64,000 bases of DNA from Lachnospiraceae bacterium (lineage in GTDB: Bacteria > Bacillota > Clostridia > Lachnospirales > Lachnospiraceae), in NCBI GenBank assembly GCA_017540265.1, contig JAFYBJ010000004.1, forward strand, positions 93,593 through 157,592, given 5' to 3'. Position 1 is the first letter of the stretch. Each line of letters opens with the position of its first letter. This document shows positions 35,059 through 43,453 of this stretch, in pieces. A program made the position numbers and the translations under genes. Below the pieces are notes generated by a model. That model saw only the letters and a program-made list of their open reading frames with translations. It was not told where the DNA came from and did not search any database.

Positions 35059-36856
35059 CCAGTTTAAGCACGCTCATGAAGGCGCTCTGCGGTATCTCCA
35101 CATTTCCCACCTGTCTCATGCGCTTCTTTCCTTCCTTCTGTTTTTCAAGAAGCTTTTTCTTTCTCGTGATATCACCGCCGTAGCATTTTGCCAGCACGTC
35201 CTTGCGCATGGCCTTAACTGTCTCTCTGGCGATAACCTTTCCTCCTACAGCAGCCTGAATAGGGATCTCGAATAAATGCCTGGGTATCTCATCCTTTAAT
35301 TTCTCGCACATGCGCCTTCCCCTTTCATAGGCTGAATCCGCATGCACTATAAAGGACAGGGCATCCACCTCTTCCTTGTTTATGAGTATATCCAGCTTCA
35401 CAAGCTTTGATACTTCATAGCCCTTAAGCTCATAGTCAAAAGAAGCATATCCCTTTGAACGGCTCTTTAGAGCATCAAAGAAATCATAGATTATCTCATT
35501 TAAGGGCAGCTCATATTTCAGCACAGCCCTGCCCGCTTCTATATAGTCTATGGATATATATACACCGCGTCTTTCCTGGCACAGCTCCATTATGGAACCT
35601 ATATAATCCTTGGTGACCATGATCTCCGCTTTTACCACGGGTTCTTCCATATGTTCTATCTCAGAGGGGTCCGGAAGATTTGAAGGATTGGTAAGCTCTA
35701 TCATCTCTCCGTCTGTCTTAAACACTTTATAGATAACGCCGGGAGCCGTTGTTACCAGATCCAGGTCATACTCCCTTTCAAGGCGCTCCTGTATAACATC
35801 AAGATGAAGGAGTCCTAAGAAACCGCAGCGGAATCCGAAGCCTAACGCAATGGATGTCTCCGGCTCATAATTAAGAGCCGCATCATTTAATTTAAGCTTT
35901 TCAAGCGCATCCTTAAGATCCGGATATTTTGCACCGTCTGCGGGATAAAGACCGCAATACACCATGGACTGGGCCTGTTTATATCCGGGCAGCGCTTCTG
36001 CACAGGGATTCTTTGCATCAGTAACCGTATCACCCACGGCGGTATCCCTTACATTCTTTATGGATGCGGTAAGATAGCCTACCATTCCCGCAGACAGCTC
36101 GTCACATGGGATAAAACGTCCTGCGCCGAAGGTCCCCACTTCAACCACCTCGCATTCGGCCCCTGTCGCCATCATCTTTACCCTCGTTCCCTTTGCTACC
36201 CTTCCGTCCATTATCCTCATAAACACGATAACGCCTTTATACGGATCATAAAGAGAATCAAATATAAGAGCCTTTAAGGGTGCATTTTCATCTCCTCCGG
36301 GGGCGGGTATCTTTTCGACTATCGCCTCAAGCACTTCTTCAATGTTGATGCCGTTCTTTGCTGAGATCATGGGAGCATCAAGAGCCTCTATCCCTATCAC
36401 GTCCTCTATCTCTTCCTTTACGCGCTCAGGCTCCGCACTGGGTAAGTCTATCTTGTTTATCACAGGGAAAACTTCAAGATCATGGTCAAGAGCCATATAA
36501 ACATTGGCAAGGGTCTGCGCCTCTATTCCCTGGGCCGCATCCACAACAAGCACTGCTCCGTCGCAGGCAGCAAGGGCACGGCTCACTTCATAGTTAAAGT
36601 CCACATGTCCGGGAGTATCTATGAGGTTTAAGATATATTCCTCACCGTTCTTTGCCCTGTATACGGTCCTCACCGCTTGGGCCTTTATGGTTATGCCTCT
36701 CTCCCTTTCGAGATCCATATTGTCAAGGACCTGCTCCTGCATTTCTCTTTCCGTGAGAAGTCCTGTCTTTTCTATTATCCTGTCGGCAAGAGTAGATTTG
36801 CCGTGATCTATATGGGCGATAATGCAAAAATTTCTTATATGCGCTCTGTCAAGCAT
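35048..36856 (-). CDS. lepA: elongation factor 4 (LepA), ribosome back-translocase GTPase
   Basis: 602 residues, the standard LepA length. G1 is AHIDHGKS, G3 is DTPGHVDF, G4 is NKIDLPSA. The LepA-specific C-terminus includes [20 protein letters not shown] and ends with [20 protein letters not shown]. LepA acts on stalled ribosomes. Start follows CGGGAGG. A TATAAT with extended TGG lies 33 bases upstream, divergent from the rpsT promoter. The next gene, a yfhO, starts 11 bases before the lepA stop. Confidence 0.97.
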   Translation of the reverse strand: MLDRAHIRNFCIIAHIDHGKSTLADRIIEKTGLLTEREMQEQVLDNMDLERERGITIKAQAVRTVYRAKNGEEYILNLIDTPGHVDFNYEVSRALAACDGAVLVVDAAQGIEAQTLANVYMALDHDLEVFPVINKIDLPSAEPERVKEEIEDVIGIEALDAPMISAKNGINIEEVLEAIVEKIPAPGGDENAPLKALIFDSLYDPYKGVIVFMRIMDGRVAKGTRVKMMATGAECEVVEVGTFGAGRFIPCDELSAGMVGYLTASIKNVRDTAVGDTVTDAKNPCAEALPGYKQAQSMVYCGLYPADGAKYPDLKDALEKLKLNDAALNYEPETSIALGFGFRCGFLGLLHLDVIQERLEREYDLDLVTTAPGVIYKVFKTDGEMIELTNPSNLPDPSEIEHMEEPVVKAEIMVTKDYIGSIMELCQERRGVYISIDYIEAGRAVLKYELPLNEIIYDFFDALKSRSKGYASFDYELKGYEVSKLVKLDILINKEEVDALSFIVHADSAYERGRRMCEKLKDEIPRHLFEIPIQAAVGGKVIARETVKAMRKDVLAKCYGGDITRKKKLLEKQKEGKKRMRQVGNVEIPQSAFMSVLKLDEE

Positions 36857-36888
36857 TTAAAACCTCCCGGCTCAAAAAAGTCAAAGGA

Positions 36889-36897
36889 ATTATACCA
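36889..36897 (-). promoter_or_regulatory. extended -10 element of the lepA promoter
   Basis: TGGTATAAT on the minus strand (TATAAT at 36894-36889). A clear -35 at 17 bases is not seen, which fits an extended -10 promoter. It faces away from the rpsT promoter 20 bases further on. Confidence 0.6.
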
Positions 36898-36915
36898 CAT
36901 TTCTGCATTTTTCTG

Positions 36916-36944
36916 TTGACAAGCGAAAAACAAATGCCTAAAAT
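36916..36944 (+). promoter_or_regulatory. strong sigma-A promoter of rpsT
   Basis: TTGACA (36916-36921), 17 bases, TAAAAT (36939-36944). The leader to the start at 37049 is about 98 bases. Confidence 0.85.
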
Positions 36945-36950
36945 ATACTT

Positions 36951-37048
36951 CGTATGTACATCGGACTGTCCGTGTCCGGCTCCGATGCAGTAAGTAGAAG
37001 CTTTTCGGCTGGAAGCTTCAGCAATGTCAATATTGGAGGTAAAAGGAC
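36951..37048 (+). promoter_or_regulatory. structured rpsT leader, possible autoregulatory RNA
   Basis: Two hairpins: CATCGGA (36959-36965) pairs with TCCGATG (36981-36987), and GAAGCTT (36997-37003) pairs with AAGCTTC (37013-37019). The ribosome binding site GGAGG is at 37035-37039. Together with the UUG start this suggests translational control by S20; in E. coli, rpsT also uses UUG and is autoregulated. Confidence 0.5.
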
Positions 37049-37315
37049 TTGGCAAACATTAAATCCGCAAAGAAAAGGATACTTGTAACAAAGACAAAGG
37101 AAGACAGAAACAAAGTCATCCGTTCCGCTGTAAAGACCGCTGTAAAGAAGGTCTACACCGCTATCGATGCAGGTGATGCAGAAGCAGCAAAGGCAGCACT
37201 CCTTGGTGCTACAAGTGCTATCGACAAGGCTACACGCAAGGGCGTATATCATAAGAATTACGCAGCAAGAAAAGTTTCCCGCTTAAATCTTGCAGTAAAC
37301 AAGATGAGCCGCTAA
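37049..37315 (+). CDS. rpsT: 30S ribosomal protein S20
   Basis: 88 residues, MANIKSAKKRILVTKTKEDR at the start and many Lys/Arg and Ala, as in all S20 proteins. The start codon is TTG at 37049, nine bases after GGAGG; no in-frame ATG or GTG would preserve the conserved ANIKSAKKR N-terminus. S20 binds 16S rRNA early in small-subunit assembly. The gene is monocistronic with its own promoter and terminator and is divergent from lepA, an arrangement common in Firmicutes. Confidence 0.98.
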   Translation: MANIKSAKKRILVTKTKEDRNKVIRSAVKTAVKKVYTAIDAGDAEAAKAALLGATSAIDKATRKGVYHKNYAARKVSRLNLAVNKMSR

Positions 37316-37332
37316 TTAACATACGATCATGC

Positions 37333-37364
37333 ATCCGGGGAGCATTATCCCCGGATTTTTTTTT
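37333..37364 (+). terminator. rpsT terminator
   Basis: ATCCGGGG and CCCCGGAT form an 8-bp stem with an 8-base loop, followed by a run of nine T. Confidence 0.93.
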
Positions 37365-37400
37365 ACAAAATAATCCCGTTTAAAAGAAAACATGGAAACT

Positions 37401-37448
37401 GTCATCCTGAGCCACTACCTTTGTCATCCTGAGCGAAGCGAAGGATCT
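37401..37448 (+). repeat. dispersed GTCATCCTGAG-type repeat, partial plus full copy
   Basis: A partial copy GTCATCCTGAG at 37401-37411 is followed by a full 26-base copy at 37423-37448, identical to that at 13835-13860. It ends 10 bases before the ribosome binding site of the gene at 37469. Confidence 0.85.
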
Positions 37449-37468
37449 TTACCCGGAGGTAATAAAAA

Positions 37469-37894
37469 ATGAGAAAACGCATACTTAATTATCTTGCCTT
37501 CATAGACGGCATACTGTCACACGACATTCCCCTGACCGCCTCCTTTTCCGAGGACGGAGATCATCCGGACCGTCTTGTAAAGGATACCATCCCCACCAGG
37601 AAAGATTATGAAGCCCTGCTTAAGACCCATCTTGACCAGATAGCCTTTTTCCAGCACGAAAGAATGGTGCACCTTATCGTCACTTTTCTTTTTGCGCTCT
37701 TAGCCTTTTTAGCCTTTTTCTCACTTTTTTTCTCCACCTTTATCATGGGAGAATTCAATACAGGGCTGCTTCTTTTATTTCTCGCCCTGATGGTGCTTCT
37801 CATTCCTTATATATGGCACTATTATCTTCTTGAGAACAGCGTACAGAAAATGTACAGACAGTACGATGAGATAATGAAGATGATCAGGACATGA
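37469..37894 (+). CDS. small two-helix membrane protein of unknown function
   Basis: 141 residues. A soluble N-terminus of about 65 residues ends in DYEALLKTHLDQIAFFQHER, then two adjacent hydrophobic helices (LIVTFLFALLAFLAFFSLFF and LLLLFLALMVLLIPYIWHYY) and a short charged tail. The ribosome binding site CGGAGG lies 9 bases before the ATG. I do not recognise a family. Its 3' end overlaps the convergent DUF1836 gene by 11 bases. A REP-like repeat lies just upstream. Confidence 0.7.
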   Translation: MRKRILNYLAFIDGILSHDIPLTASFSEDGDHPDRLVKDTIPTRKDYEALLKTHLDQIAFFQHERMVHLIVTFLFALLAFLAFFSLFFSTFIMGEFNTGLLLLFLALMVLLIPYIWHYYLLENSVQKMYRQYDEIMKMIRT

Positions 37895-38468
37895 TACCCT
37901 TTATCAGCTCATCCAGCATCTTCCTTCTTATGTAGATCTCATAGCTGAGTTCACATATAACACTAAAACGGCGCAGGAATTCATCTTCTCCGCCCCCGGA
38001 AACAGCTTTTAAACTCTCCGGATAGCTGCCCTTTTCTATCTGTTCCTTCAACTCATCCCTCATTCTAAAACCCATTTTGGAAGCACTTTCAAATATATCC
38101 GAAACTGTTGTCCCATGCTTTTTTCCAAAATAAATATCTGCCAGGGGTGTAAGAACCGCCCTTATCTCCTCCATTGACATGACACTTTTGAAGTAACAGA
38201 TAAATATTATGAAAATAACATGCTCCCTGCCGTACTTCTTATCCACCGGCGAAGGAAGCAGCCTGTTCTTTGCATAATTGTTTATCATGGTCTTCGTAAC
38301 GGCATGGCTTCCCTCAGAAAGCTTTCCCTTTCCTGCAAGCAGGCGGTCCAAAACCCGTATCACCCTGTCCATATACATATCTGCATCCGGGATATCGGAA
38401 ACATGCGGGGGATATACATTTTCAAGACCCTCAAGTATATCTTTTAAGATCAGATCATCTCTGTCCAT
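37884..38468 (-). CDS. DUF1836 domain protein
   Basis: 194 residues. The region TKTMINNYAKNRLLPSPVDK followed by KYGREHVIFIIFICYFKSVM is typical of DUF1836, a Firmicutes family whose N-terminal half looks like a MerR-type winged helix (INNYxKxxLLPxP, KYxxxH). A DNA-binding or regulatory role is therefore likely but unproven. AGGAG is 12 bases upstream of the ATG. It lies between the cold-shock gene and a convergent small membrane protein. Confidence 0.8.
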   Translation of the reverse strand: MDRDDLILKDILEGLENVYPPHVSDIPDADMYMDRVIRVLDRLLAGKGKLSEGSHAVTKTMINNYAKNRLLPSPVDKKYGREHVIFIIFICYFKSVMSMEEIRAVLTPLADIYFGKKHGTTVSDIFESASKMGFRMRDELKEQIEKGSYPESLKAVSGGGEDEFLRRFSVICELSYEIYIRRKMLDELIKGIMS

Positions 38469-38494
38469 GCCATTATTTCTCCTGAACGTAGAAA

Positions 38495-38515
38495 GGACCG
38501 GGATAATCCCGGCCC
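38495..38515 (-). terminator. terminator-like hairpin between csp and the DUF1836 gene
   Basis: GGGCCGGGA and TCCCGGTCC form a 9-bp stem with loop TTA on the minus strand, followed by TTTC. It lies about 60 bases after the csp stop. Confidence 0.65.
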
Positions 38516-38574
38516 CTCTATTAATCTGTTTTCAATTGATACTATATATGAATATAGGTACTATTTAAAACCGA

Positions 38575-38775
38575 TTAAAGCTTTACTACATTGCTGGCCT
38601 GAGGTCCCTTAGCACCATCAACGATGTCGAACTCAACAGCCTGACCTTCGTTAAGTGACTTATAGCCCTCTTCGTTCTGGATGGCTGAAAAATGTACGAA
38701 TACATCCTTGCCCTCGGGAGTCGAAATGAAGCCATAACCCTTTGATGCGTTGAACCACTTTACTGTACCCTGCAT
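38575..38775 (-). CDS. cold-shock domain protein (CspA family)
   Basis: 66 residues, the full cold-shock domain. RNP1 is KGYGFIS and RNP2 is VFVHFS; the start [16 protein letters not shown] and the end [10 protein letters not shown] are canonical. These proteins melt RNA secondary structure and act as RNA chaperones. The ribosome binding site GGAGG is well placed. It has its own promoter whose -35 lies at the very end of the polysaccharide operon, and a leader of about 45 bases. Confidence 0.97.
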   Translation of the reverse strand: MQGTVKWFNASKGYGFISTPEGKDVFVHFSAIQNEEGYKSLNEGQAVEFDIVDGAKGPQASNVVKL

Positions 38776-38826
38776 AACTCTTTACTACCTCCAAAAAAAA
38801 TAAATGCGTCAACAAATGACATATGA

Positions 38827-38855
38827 ACTATAACACAATTGCAATCTTAAGTAAA
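38827..38855 (-). promoter_or_regulatory. promoter of the cold-shock gene
   Basis: TTTACT (38855-38850), 17 bases, TATAGT (38832-38827), preceded by TGT (extended -10). The -35 lies inside the last codons of rfbG. Confidence 0.7.
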
Positions 38856-39980
38856 GTAAAACTTGATCTGTTTATCCATCATCTCTCTTATACCTCCTGC
38901 GGAATCATCCTTTATCCAGCCCCCTGTCCATTCAACGGTAAGTCTCACCGCATCATCAATATGGAGCTTCGGAGCCCAGCCGAATGTATTCTTAAGCAGT
39001 GAATTATCCAGCTTTAGAAATCCCGCTTCATGAGGCGCGTTTTTATCAACCGGTGCGATCTCATATACAAAATCATCTCCGGCATGCTTTGCAAAAAGTT
39101 TAACCAGGTCTCCGGTGTTCACACAATCGATATCATCCGGCCCCACATTATAGAAGCCTGCCTTTGAATGATCATTTAACGCCTCTGCCGCGATCATAAG
39201 ATATGCAAAGAGCGGTTCCAATACATGCTCGTAAGGCCTTGTGCTAAGGGGATTTCTGATAAACAGCGTATCATGCGATACAAGAGCCCTTACACAATCA
39301 GGGATTATACGATCCTTTGCGAAGTCTCCTCCGCCTATCACATTACCTGCCCTTGCCGTTGATACAGCTAAAGCTGCATCCTTTTCATTTCCTCCAAAGA
39401 AGCTGTTTATATACGAATGGGTCACCAGTTCCGAGCAGCTCTTTGAATTGCTGTAGGGATCAAATCCGTCTAAAAGCTCATCCTCCCTATATCCCTCTTG
39501 TCTTTCAAGATTCTTATATACCTTATCCGTGGTAACATTAAGGAAGCTTTTTACATATCCCTTTCCAAGCTGTCTTCTTATGCTCTCACAGATATTCACC
39601 GTCCCCATCACATTTGTCTCATAAGTAAGCACGGGCTCTGCGTAGGACGTCCTTACTATGGGCTGGGCAGCAAGATGAAATACGAATTCAGGTTCCTCCT
39701 CATCCATCGCTTTGCTTAATGCTTCAAGGTCTCTTATATCCGCGATAATGCTCCTCAGACTCCCGCCTGAAGGAAAGACCATTCTTTCATTTACGGAGGC
39801 ATCAAAACCACAGAGCTTAAAAAGCGATGGCTCTGTGGGCGGTTCTAATGAATATCCCGTAACCTGCGCCCCCGCCAGAAGAAGCATCTCTGTAAGCCAG
39901 CTCCCCTTAAAACCTGTATGTCCTGTGATAAAGACCTTCTTGCCCTTATAGCTTTCAAATATTTTTTTATGATCCATCAT
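38847..39980 (-). CDS. rfbG: CDP-glucose 4,6-dehydratase
   Basis: 377 residues, an extended short-chain dehydrogenase. The NAD-binding motif is GHTGFKGSW, and the catalytic YxxxK is YSNSK in FDPYSNSKSCSELV. The sequences FHLAAQPIVRTSYAEPVLTY and NPLSTRPYEHVLEPLFAYL are those of RfbG/DdhB. It turns CDP-D-glucose into CDP-4-keto-6-deoxy-D-glucose, the substrate of RfbH encoded at the other end of this operon. Last gene of the 14-gene operon; it overlaps the SDR gene before it by 4 bases. Confidence 0.92.
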   Translation of the reverse strand: MMDHKKIFESYKGKKVFITGHTGFKGSWLTEMLLLAGAQVTGYSLEPPTEPSLFKLCGFDASVNERMVFPSGGSLRSIIADIRDLEALSKAMDEEEPEFVFHLAAQPIVRTSYAEPVLTYETNVMGTVNICESIRRQLGKGYVKSFLNVTTDKVYKNLERQEGYREDELLDGFDPYSNSKSCSELVTHSYINSFFGGNEKDAALAVSTARAGNVIGGGDFAKDRIIPDCVRALVSHDTLFIRNPLSTRPYEHVLEPLFAYLMIAAEALNDHSKAGFYNVGPDDIDCVNTGDLVKLFAKHAGDDFVYEIAPVDKNAPHEAGFLKLDNSLLKNTFGWAPKLHIDDAVRLTVEWTGGWIKDDSAGGIREMMDKQIKFYFT

Positions 39981-40882
39981 CCGTATACTCTCTCTATCGT
40001 TTCCATGAATGATATCTTTGCCATCCAGCCTGTATCCCTTTTTATCTTATCAACAGATGCGTTAAGGGACACCCTGTTTGCCGCTTCTTCCCCGTATATC
40101 ACATTTCCGCCAAAGCGTTTCTTTAAGAGCTCCGTATAATATTTAAGCTCATGATGATCGCCGTTTGCCACATTGTAGCACTCGCCGGACACAGCTCTTT
40201 CTGCCAGAGCGATAAACGCACGGGCGCAGTCTCCCGCATCCAGATAGTCCCACTGCTGTGTTGCAGCCGAAGTATTAAACTCCCCGCCATTCTTAAGGCA
40301 TTTTATCATATCCGGGATAAGCCTGCCTTCAGGTTCGTATTCACCTATAAGTGAAAATATCCTTCCCCAGACCCATTCCATTCCGATCTCTTTGCAAAGA
40401 GCCTTTGATATACTGCACATTTGTGCCTTTGACCGTCCATACGCGGAAAAGGGCTCAGGCGGCAGTTCCTCTGTTATAAGGCAGTCCGCAATGCCGTATT
40501 CAGCCTGTGAGCCGGTCCCGATAAAACGTCTGCAGCCAAGCTTTTTTGCAATTTCTACTGCGGCCTGTATATCCTTTATATTCTGCATGGCCGCCTGCTC
40601 ATCATCCCTTCCTGGAATAGATGCCATATGGAAGAAAAATTCACAATCATTACCTGTCAGTCCCGGCAGGCTTTTATAATCGCTGTCCGCGATCTCAGTC
40701 ATAATAAGCTTTCCCGGCATTTCATCCGCTTTAAAAAGATTACCGTCATAAAGTCTCTTATTATGAGCTGAGCCTTTTCTTACAACGGCATATACGTCAT
40801 AGCCCTCTTTTAAGAGCGCCTTCAAAAGATGGATACCAGCAAAACCTGCCGCCCCCGTAAGCACCGCTGTTTTATTTTCCAT
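39977..40882 (-). CDS. SDR-family NAD(P)-dependent sugar reductase/epimerase
   Basis: 301 residues. Rossmann motif GAAGFAGIHLL at 10-20, catalytic YxxxK at YGRSK in SAYGRSKAQM. It resembles the CDP-sugar reductase/epimerase group (RfbJ abequose synthase, RfbS paratose synthase, YerF). The operon makes CDP-4-keto-6-deoxy and probably 3,6-dideoxy sugars, so this enzyme should set or reduce C4, or reduce a two-carbon branch if the ThDP enzyme acts as YerE does. The exact reaction cannot be told from the sequence alone. It overlaps both neighbours (11 and 4 bases). Confidence 0.7.
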   Translation of the reverse strand: MENKTAVLTGAAGFAGIHLLKALLKEGYDVYAVVRKGSAHNKRLYDGNLFKADEMPGKLIMTEIADSDYKSLPGLTGNDCEFFFHMASIPGRDDEQAAMQNIKDIQAAVEIAKKLGCRRFIGTGSQAEYGIADCLITEELPPEPFSAYGRSKAQMCSISKALCKEIGMEWVWGRIFSLIGEYEPEGRLIPDMIKCLKNGGEFNTSAATQQWDYLDAGDCARAFIALAERAVSGECYNVANGDHHELKYYTELLKKRFGGNVIYGEEAANRVSLNASVDKIKRDTGWMAKISFMETIERVYG

Positions 40883-41903
40883 TTGAATCTCCGAATATCA
40901 TTCGCTTTATCTTCCAAAACACATTGTATGCCATTTTTGTAAGTCTGAAAAAGATCAGGAAAAGCTTTCCCGGCAATATCCTGTACAACACCCTCTCTAT
41001 CTTTATAAAAAAGCCTATATCTTTTTTCTTCGGTTCCATATCGGCCCAGGGAGTAAGCTTAAGCCACTTTCTGAACAGCTTTTCATCCGGATGCATGCTG
41101 TCTTTATCCCATGGATGCCTGCCCAGATATCTGAAGAAATGTATGATCACCGGGGATGCCTTCGCTGCCTCAAGCTCTTCCTTTGAATAATAGCTGTCAT
41201 GCTTTCTGTATACGCTAAGGTAATCTTCAGCCTTAAATACTCTGTGCCAGGGTTGCAGATTATATCTGCAGTCAAGAAGGACCGCCTTTCCCTTTACAGC
41301 CAGATTGATATAGGTCTGATCAACAGTGTTGAATTTAAGCCCCTTTTCGTTATATTTAAGTATACGTTCAAAAACCCTGTGCCTATTCCACTCTTTTTTA
41401 TTTATGACCATCACCCCGGAATTATAATACGGTTCCCCGGATGATATTCCCAGCCTTCTCTTTATCACCGCATCCGTATTGCTGTCGTAAGCTGCTGCCA
41501 TGATCTTCCCCTCAAGTGGCATTTCAAGAAGAGGTTTTATACTCCCGCTCACAACGGTATCACAGTCAATATAAAGTATCCTCTCTGCCGACATTTCAAG
41601 ACAGGGATACATGATCTTATAATAGGATTTCTTATTTGCCCTGTAAGTGACATTGGCACCGAAACCTTTTCCGAAGTATTTACCGGCCAGCTCATCACCA
41701 TTAAGAAAAGAAATACGTCTTCCCAGGCTGAGGGCCATATTTGAAAGCTTTTCCCTGCTTTCCGGTGACATGCCGCAGTCTATTATAACGGTATTAAACA
41801 GGACATCTTTATTATTCTCAAAAAATGATCTTAAAGATACCGCCAGTACAAAGGCATAATTTTCATCAGCCTGATAAAGTATATCCGCTACATTATTAGC
41901 CAT
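40872..41903 (-). CDS. GT8-family glycosyltransferase
   Basis: 343 residues. NVADILYQADENYAFVLAVS at the start, the DxD motif in ILYIDCDTVVSG, and YYNSGVMVINKKEW are those of GT8 enzymes (LgtC/WaaJ/glycogenin type), retaining transferases that use UDP-glucose or UDP-galactose. A C-terminal region of about 60 residues is basic and amphipathic, suggesting peripheral membrane attachment. It would add a hexose in the cytoplasm to the lipid-linked repeat unit. The gene starts 23 bases after the flippase gene. Confidence 0.88.
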   Translation of the reverse strand: MANNVADILYQADENYAFVLAVSLRSFFENNKDVLFNTVIIDCGMSPESREKLSNMALSLGRRISFLNGDELAGKYFGKGFGANVTYRANKKSYYKIMYPCLEMSAERILYIDCDTVVSGSIKPLLEMPLEGKIMAAAYDSNTDAVIKRRLGISSGEPYYNSGVMVINKKEWNRHRVFERILKYNEKGLKFNTVDQTYINLAVKGKAVLLDCRYNLQPWHRVFKAEDYLSVYRKHDSYYSKEELEAAKASPVIIHFFRYLGRHPWDKDSMHPDEKLFRKWLKLTPWADMEPKKKDIGFFIKIERVLYRILPGKLFLIFFRLTKMAYNVFWKIKRMIFGDSNGK

Positions 41904-41926
41904 ACACTAAACCTCCGTCATTTTTT

Positions 41927-43453
41927 TTATTTAAAACGCCTGCATAGTGAACGGAATATCTCCCTCTCGTTTTTATCAGGCAGGTTTAATACAGATATTA
42001 TCAAAAAAGACAATACAGAAGTGATCGCGGCGCATAATATTAACGACACATAAGCCGACTGCACCGTTACAGCCCTGCATGATATAAAGCATACAGCACA
42101 CGCAAATGCAGTTATGATCGTCTGTCTTAATACAAAGAGCAGATGTTCCATGAGTCCGGTTTTAAACAGTTTTTTAAAGAGCACCATACACTCCCACGGC
42201 ACGGCAATAAGCCCCATGCTTATTGCCGTGGCAATTACTGCGCCGGTGGATCCCACTTTCTTTATCAGCAGGAAATCTATGATGATATCAACTGCGATCA
42301 CAACGTAGGGTTTTAAAAAATCATCCTTCCACATACCGGCCGCATTTTTGTAGGTGGTGATCACCTTTCTTGTCTGGGTTATATAAAATGCAGCTGCAAA
42401 GCATACGGTACTTATATCCGGAAGCATCAGCTTCTTTCCCATCCAAACCATCATAAACGGCTGGTATATGTTCATCAGACAGGAGGTGCAGAATCCGACA
42501 ATAAAAAATATCATGAATCTGAATTTTTTAAAGAACCGCATCACTTCCTCTTTATCATCCAGAAGTATGCTGTTTCCTATTCCGGCCTGTATAGACTGAA
42601 ACATAATAACCAACAGACCATTAAGGGCCTGGAATATATAAAAATAATTGTTATATACAGCCAGCTTGTTAAGACCCAACAGAGCAGATATTATGATATT
42701 GTCTGCGGAATTAACCACGGTAAATGCCACCTGATGACCAAAGAGCGCTCCCACATTTGACATAACGCTCCGTATCTCTTTTTTTGAGATATGCCCCTCC
42801 GGCCTTACATCCTTAAAATTTTTGTCTATAAACCGGCTGACGACAAGATTTTTTATGATCGTGATCGCAGGAAGAACCAGAGCAAAAACATAATAATTTC
42901 GAAACAGTACAAGCAATATCATCTGAAGGATACCGGATAGTATATTGGTCAGTATCGCTGCCCTGCTTTCTATATCAGTACGCTGATATGCCAGTGCCAC
43001 GGAATTCTTATAAGCAAACAGCCAGTATGAAAGTACGGTATTTATCAGATATATGAGGTAAAGAAGATAAATATTTATATCCGCCGGATAGCTGCCCTTG
43101 ATGAAATGTTTTATAAAGGGCAGCATTATAAGCCCTGCCGTAAGAATAAATAAACCTATAAAGCGGTAACAGAGCCTGTAGAAATTAAGATACTGTCCGA
43201 GCCGTTTCTTATCCCCGGAAGCAACGGGCTCATACATATTGTAAACAAGGGCATTCCCAAGACCGAGCTCTGCAAGGTTAAGGGCTCTGAGCACTGAAAC
43301 AAAAAGACTGTCCAGGCCAAGATACTCCTCCGAAAGAACCTTGATAACAACTGTCCTTACCAGGAACGGAATGAGTATGGAAAGTGTCTTTGACACAAAA
43401 CCATAGGCCACATTCGTCTTCATATTCTTTTTTTTATCAAGACGTTCAGCCAC
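41927..43453 (-). CDS. Wzx-type lipid-linked oligosaccharide flippase
   Basis: 508 residues with 12-14 membrane helices, MATE/MOP superfamily, polysaccharide-specific transporter type. The start is a GTG (43453) that overlaps the end of the previous gene by 8 bases. The N-terminal TNVAYGFVSKTLSILIPFLV and EEYLGLDSLFVSVLRALNLA are typical of this group in Firmicutes. It should flip the undecaprenyl-diphosphate repeat unit made by the operon's transferases. No Wzy polymerase is evident within the operon. Confidence 0.88.
   Translation of the reverse strand: MAERLDKKKNMKTNVAYGFVSKTLSILIPFLVRTVVIKVLSEEYLGLDSLFVSVLRALNLAELGLGNALVYNMYEPVASGDKKRLGQYLNFYRLCYRFIGLFILTAGLIMLPFIKHFIKGSYPADINIYLLYLIYLINTVLSYWLFAYKNSVALAYQRTDIESRAAILTNILSGILQMILLVLFRNYYVFALVLPAITIIKNLVVSRFIDKNFKDVRPEGHISKKEIRSVMSNVGALFGHQVAFTVVNSADNIIISALLGLNKLAVYNNYFYIFQALNGLLVIMFQSIQAGIGNSILLDDKEEVMRFFKKFRFMIFFIVGFCTSCLMNIYQPFMMVWMGKKLMLPDISTVCFAAAFYITQTRKVITTYKNAAGMWKDDFLKPYVVIAVDIIIDFLLIKKVGSTGAVIATAISMGLIAVPWECMVLFKKLFKTGLMEHLLFVLRQTIITAFACAVCFISCRAVTVQSAYVSLILCAAITSVLSFLIISVLNLPDKNEREIFRSLCRRFK

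Noticed and set aside
36951-37048. rpsT leader considered as a known riboswitch
   Set aside because: The two hairpins do not match the layout of any riboswitch class I know; left as a possible ribosomal-protein leader.
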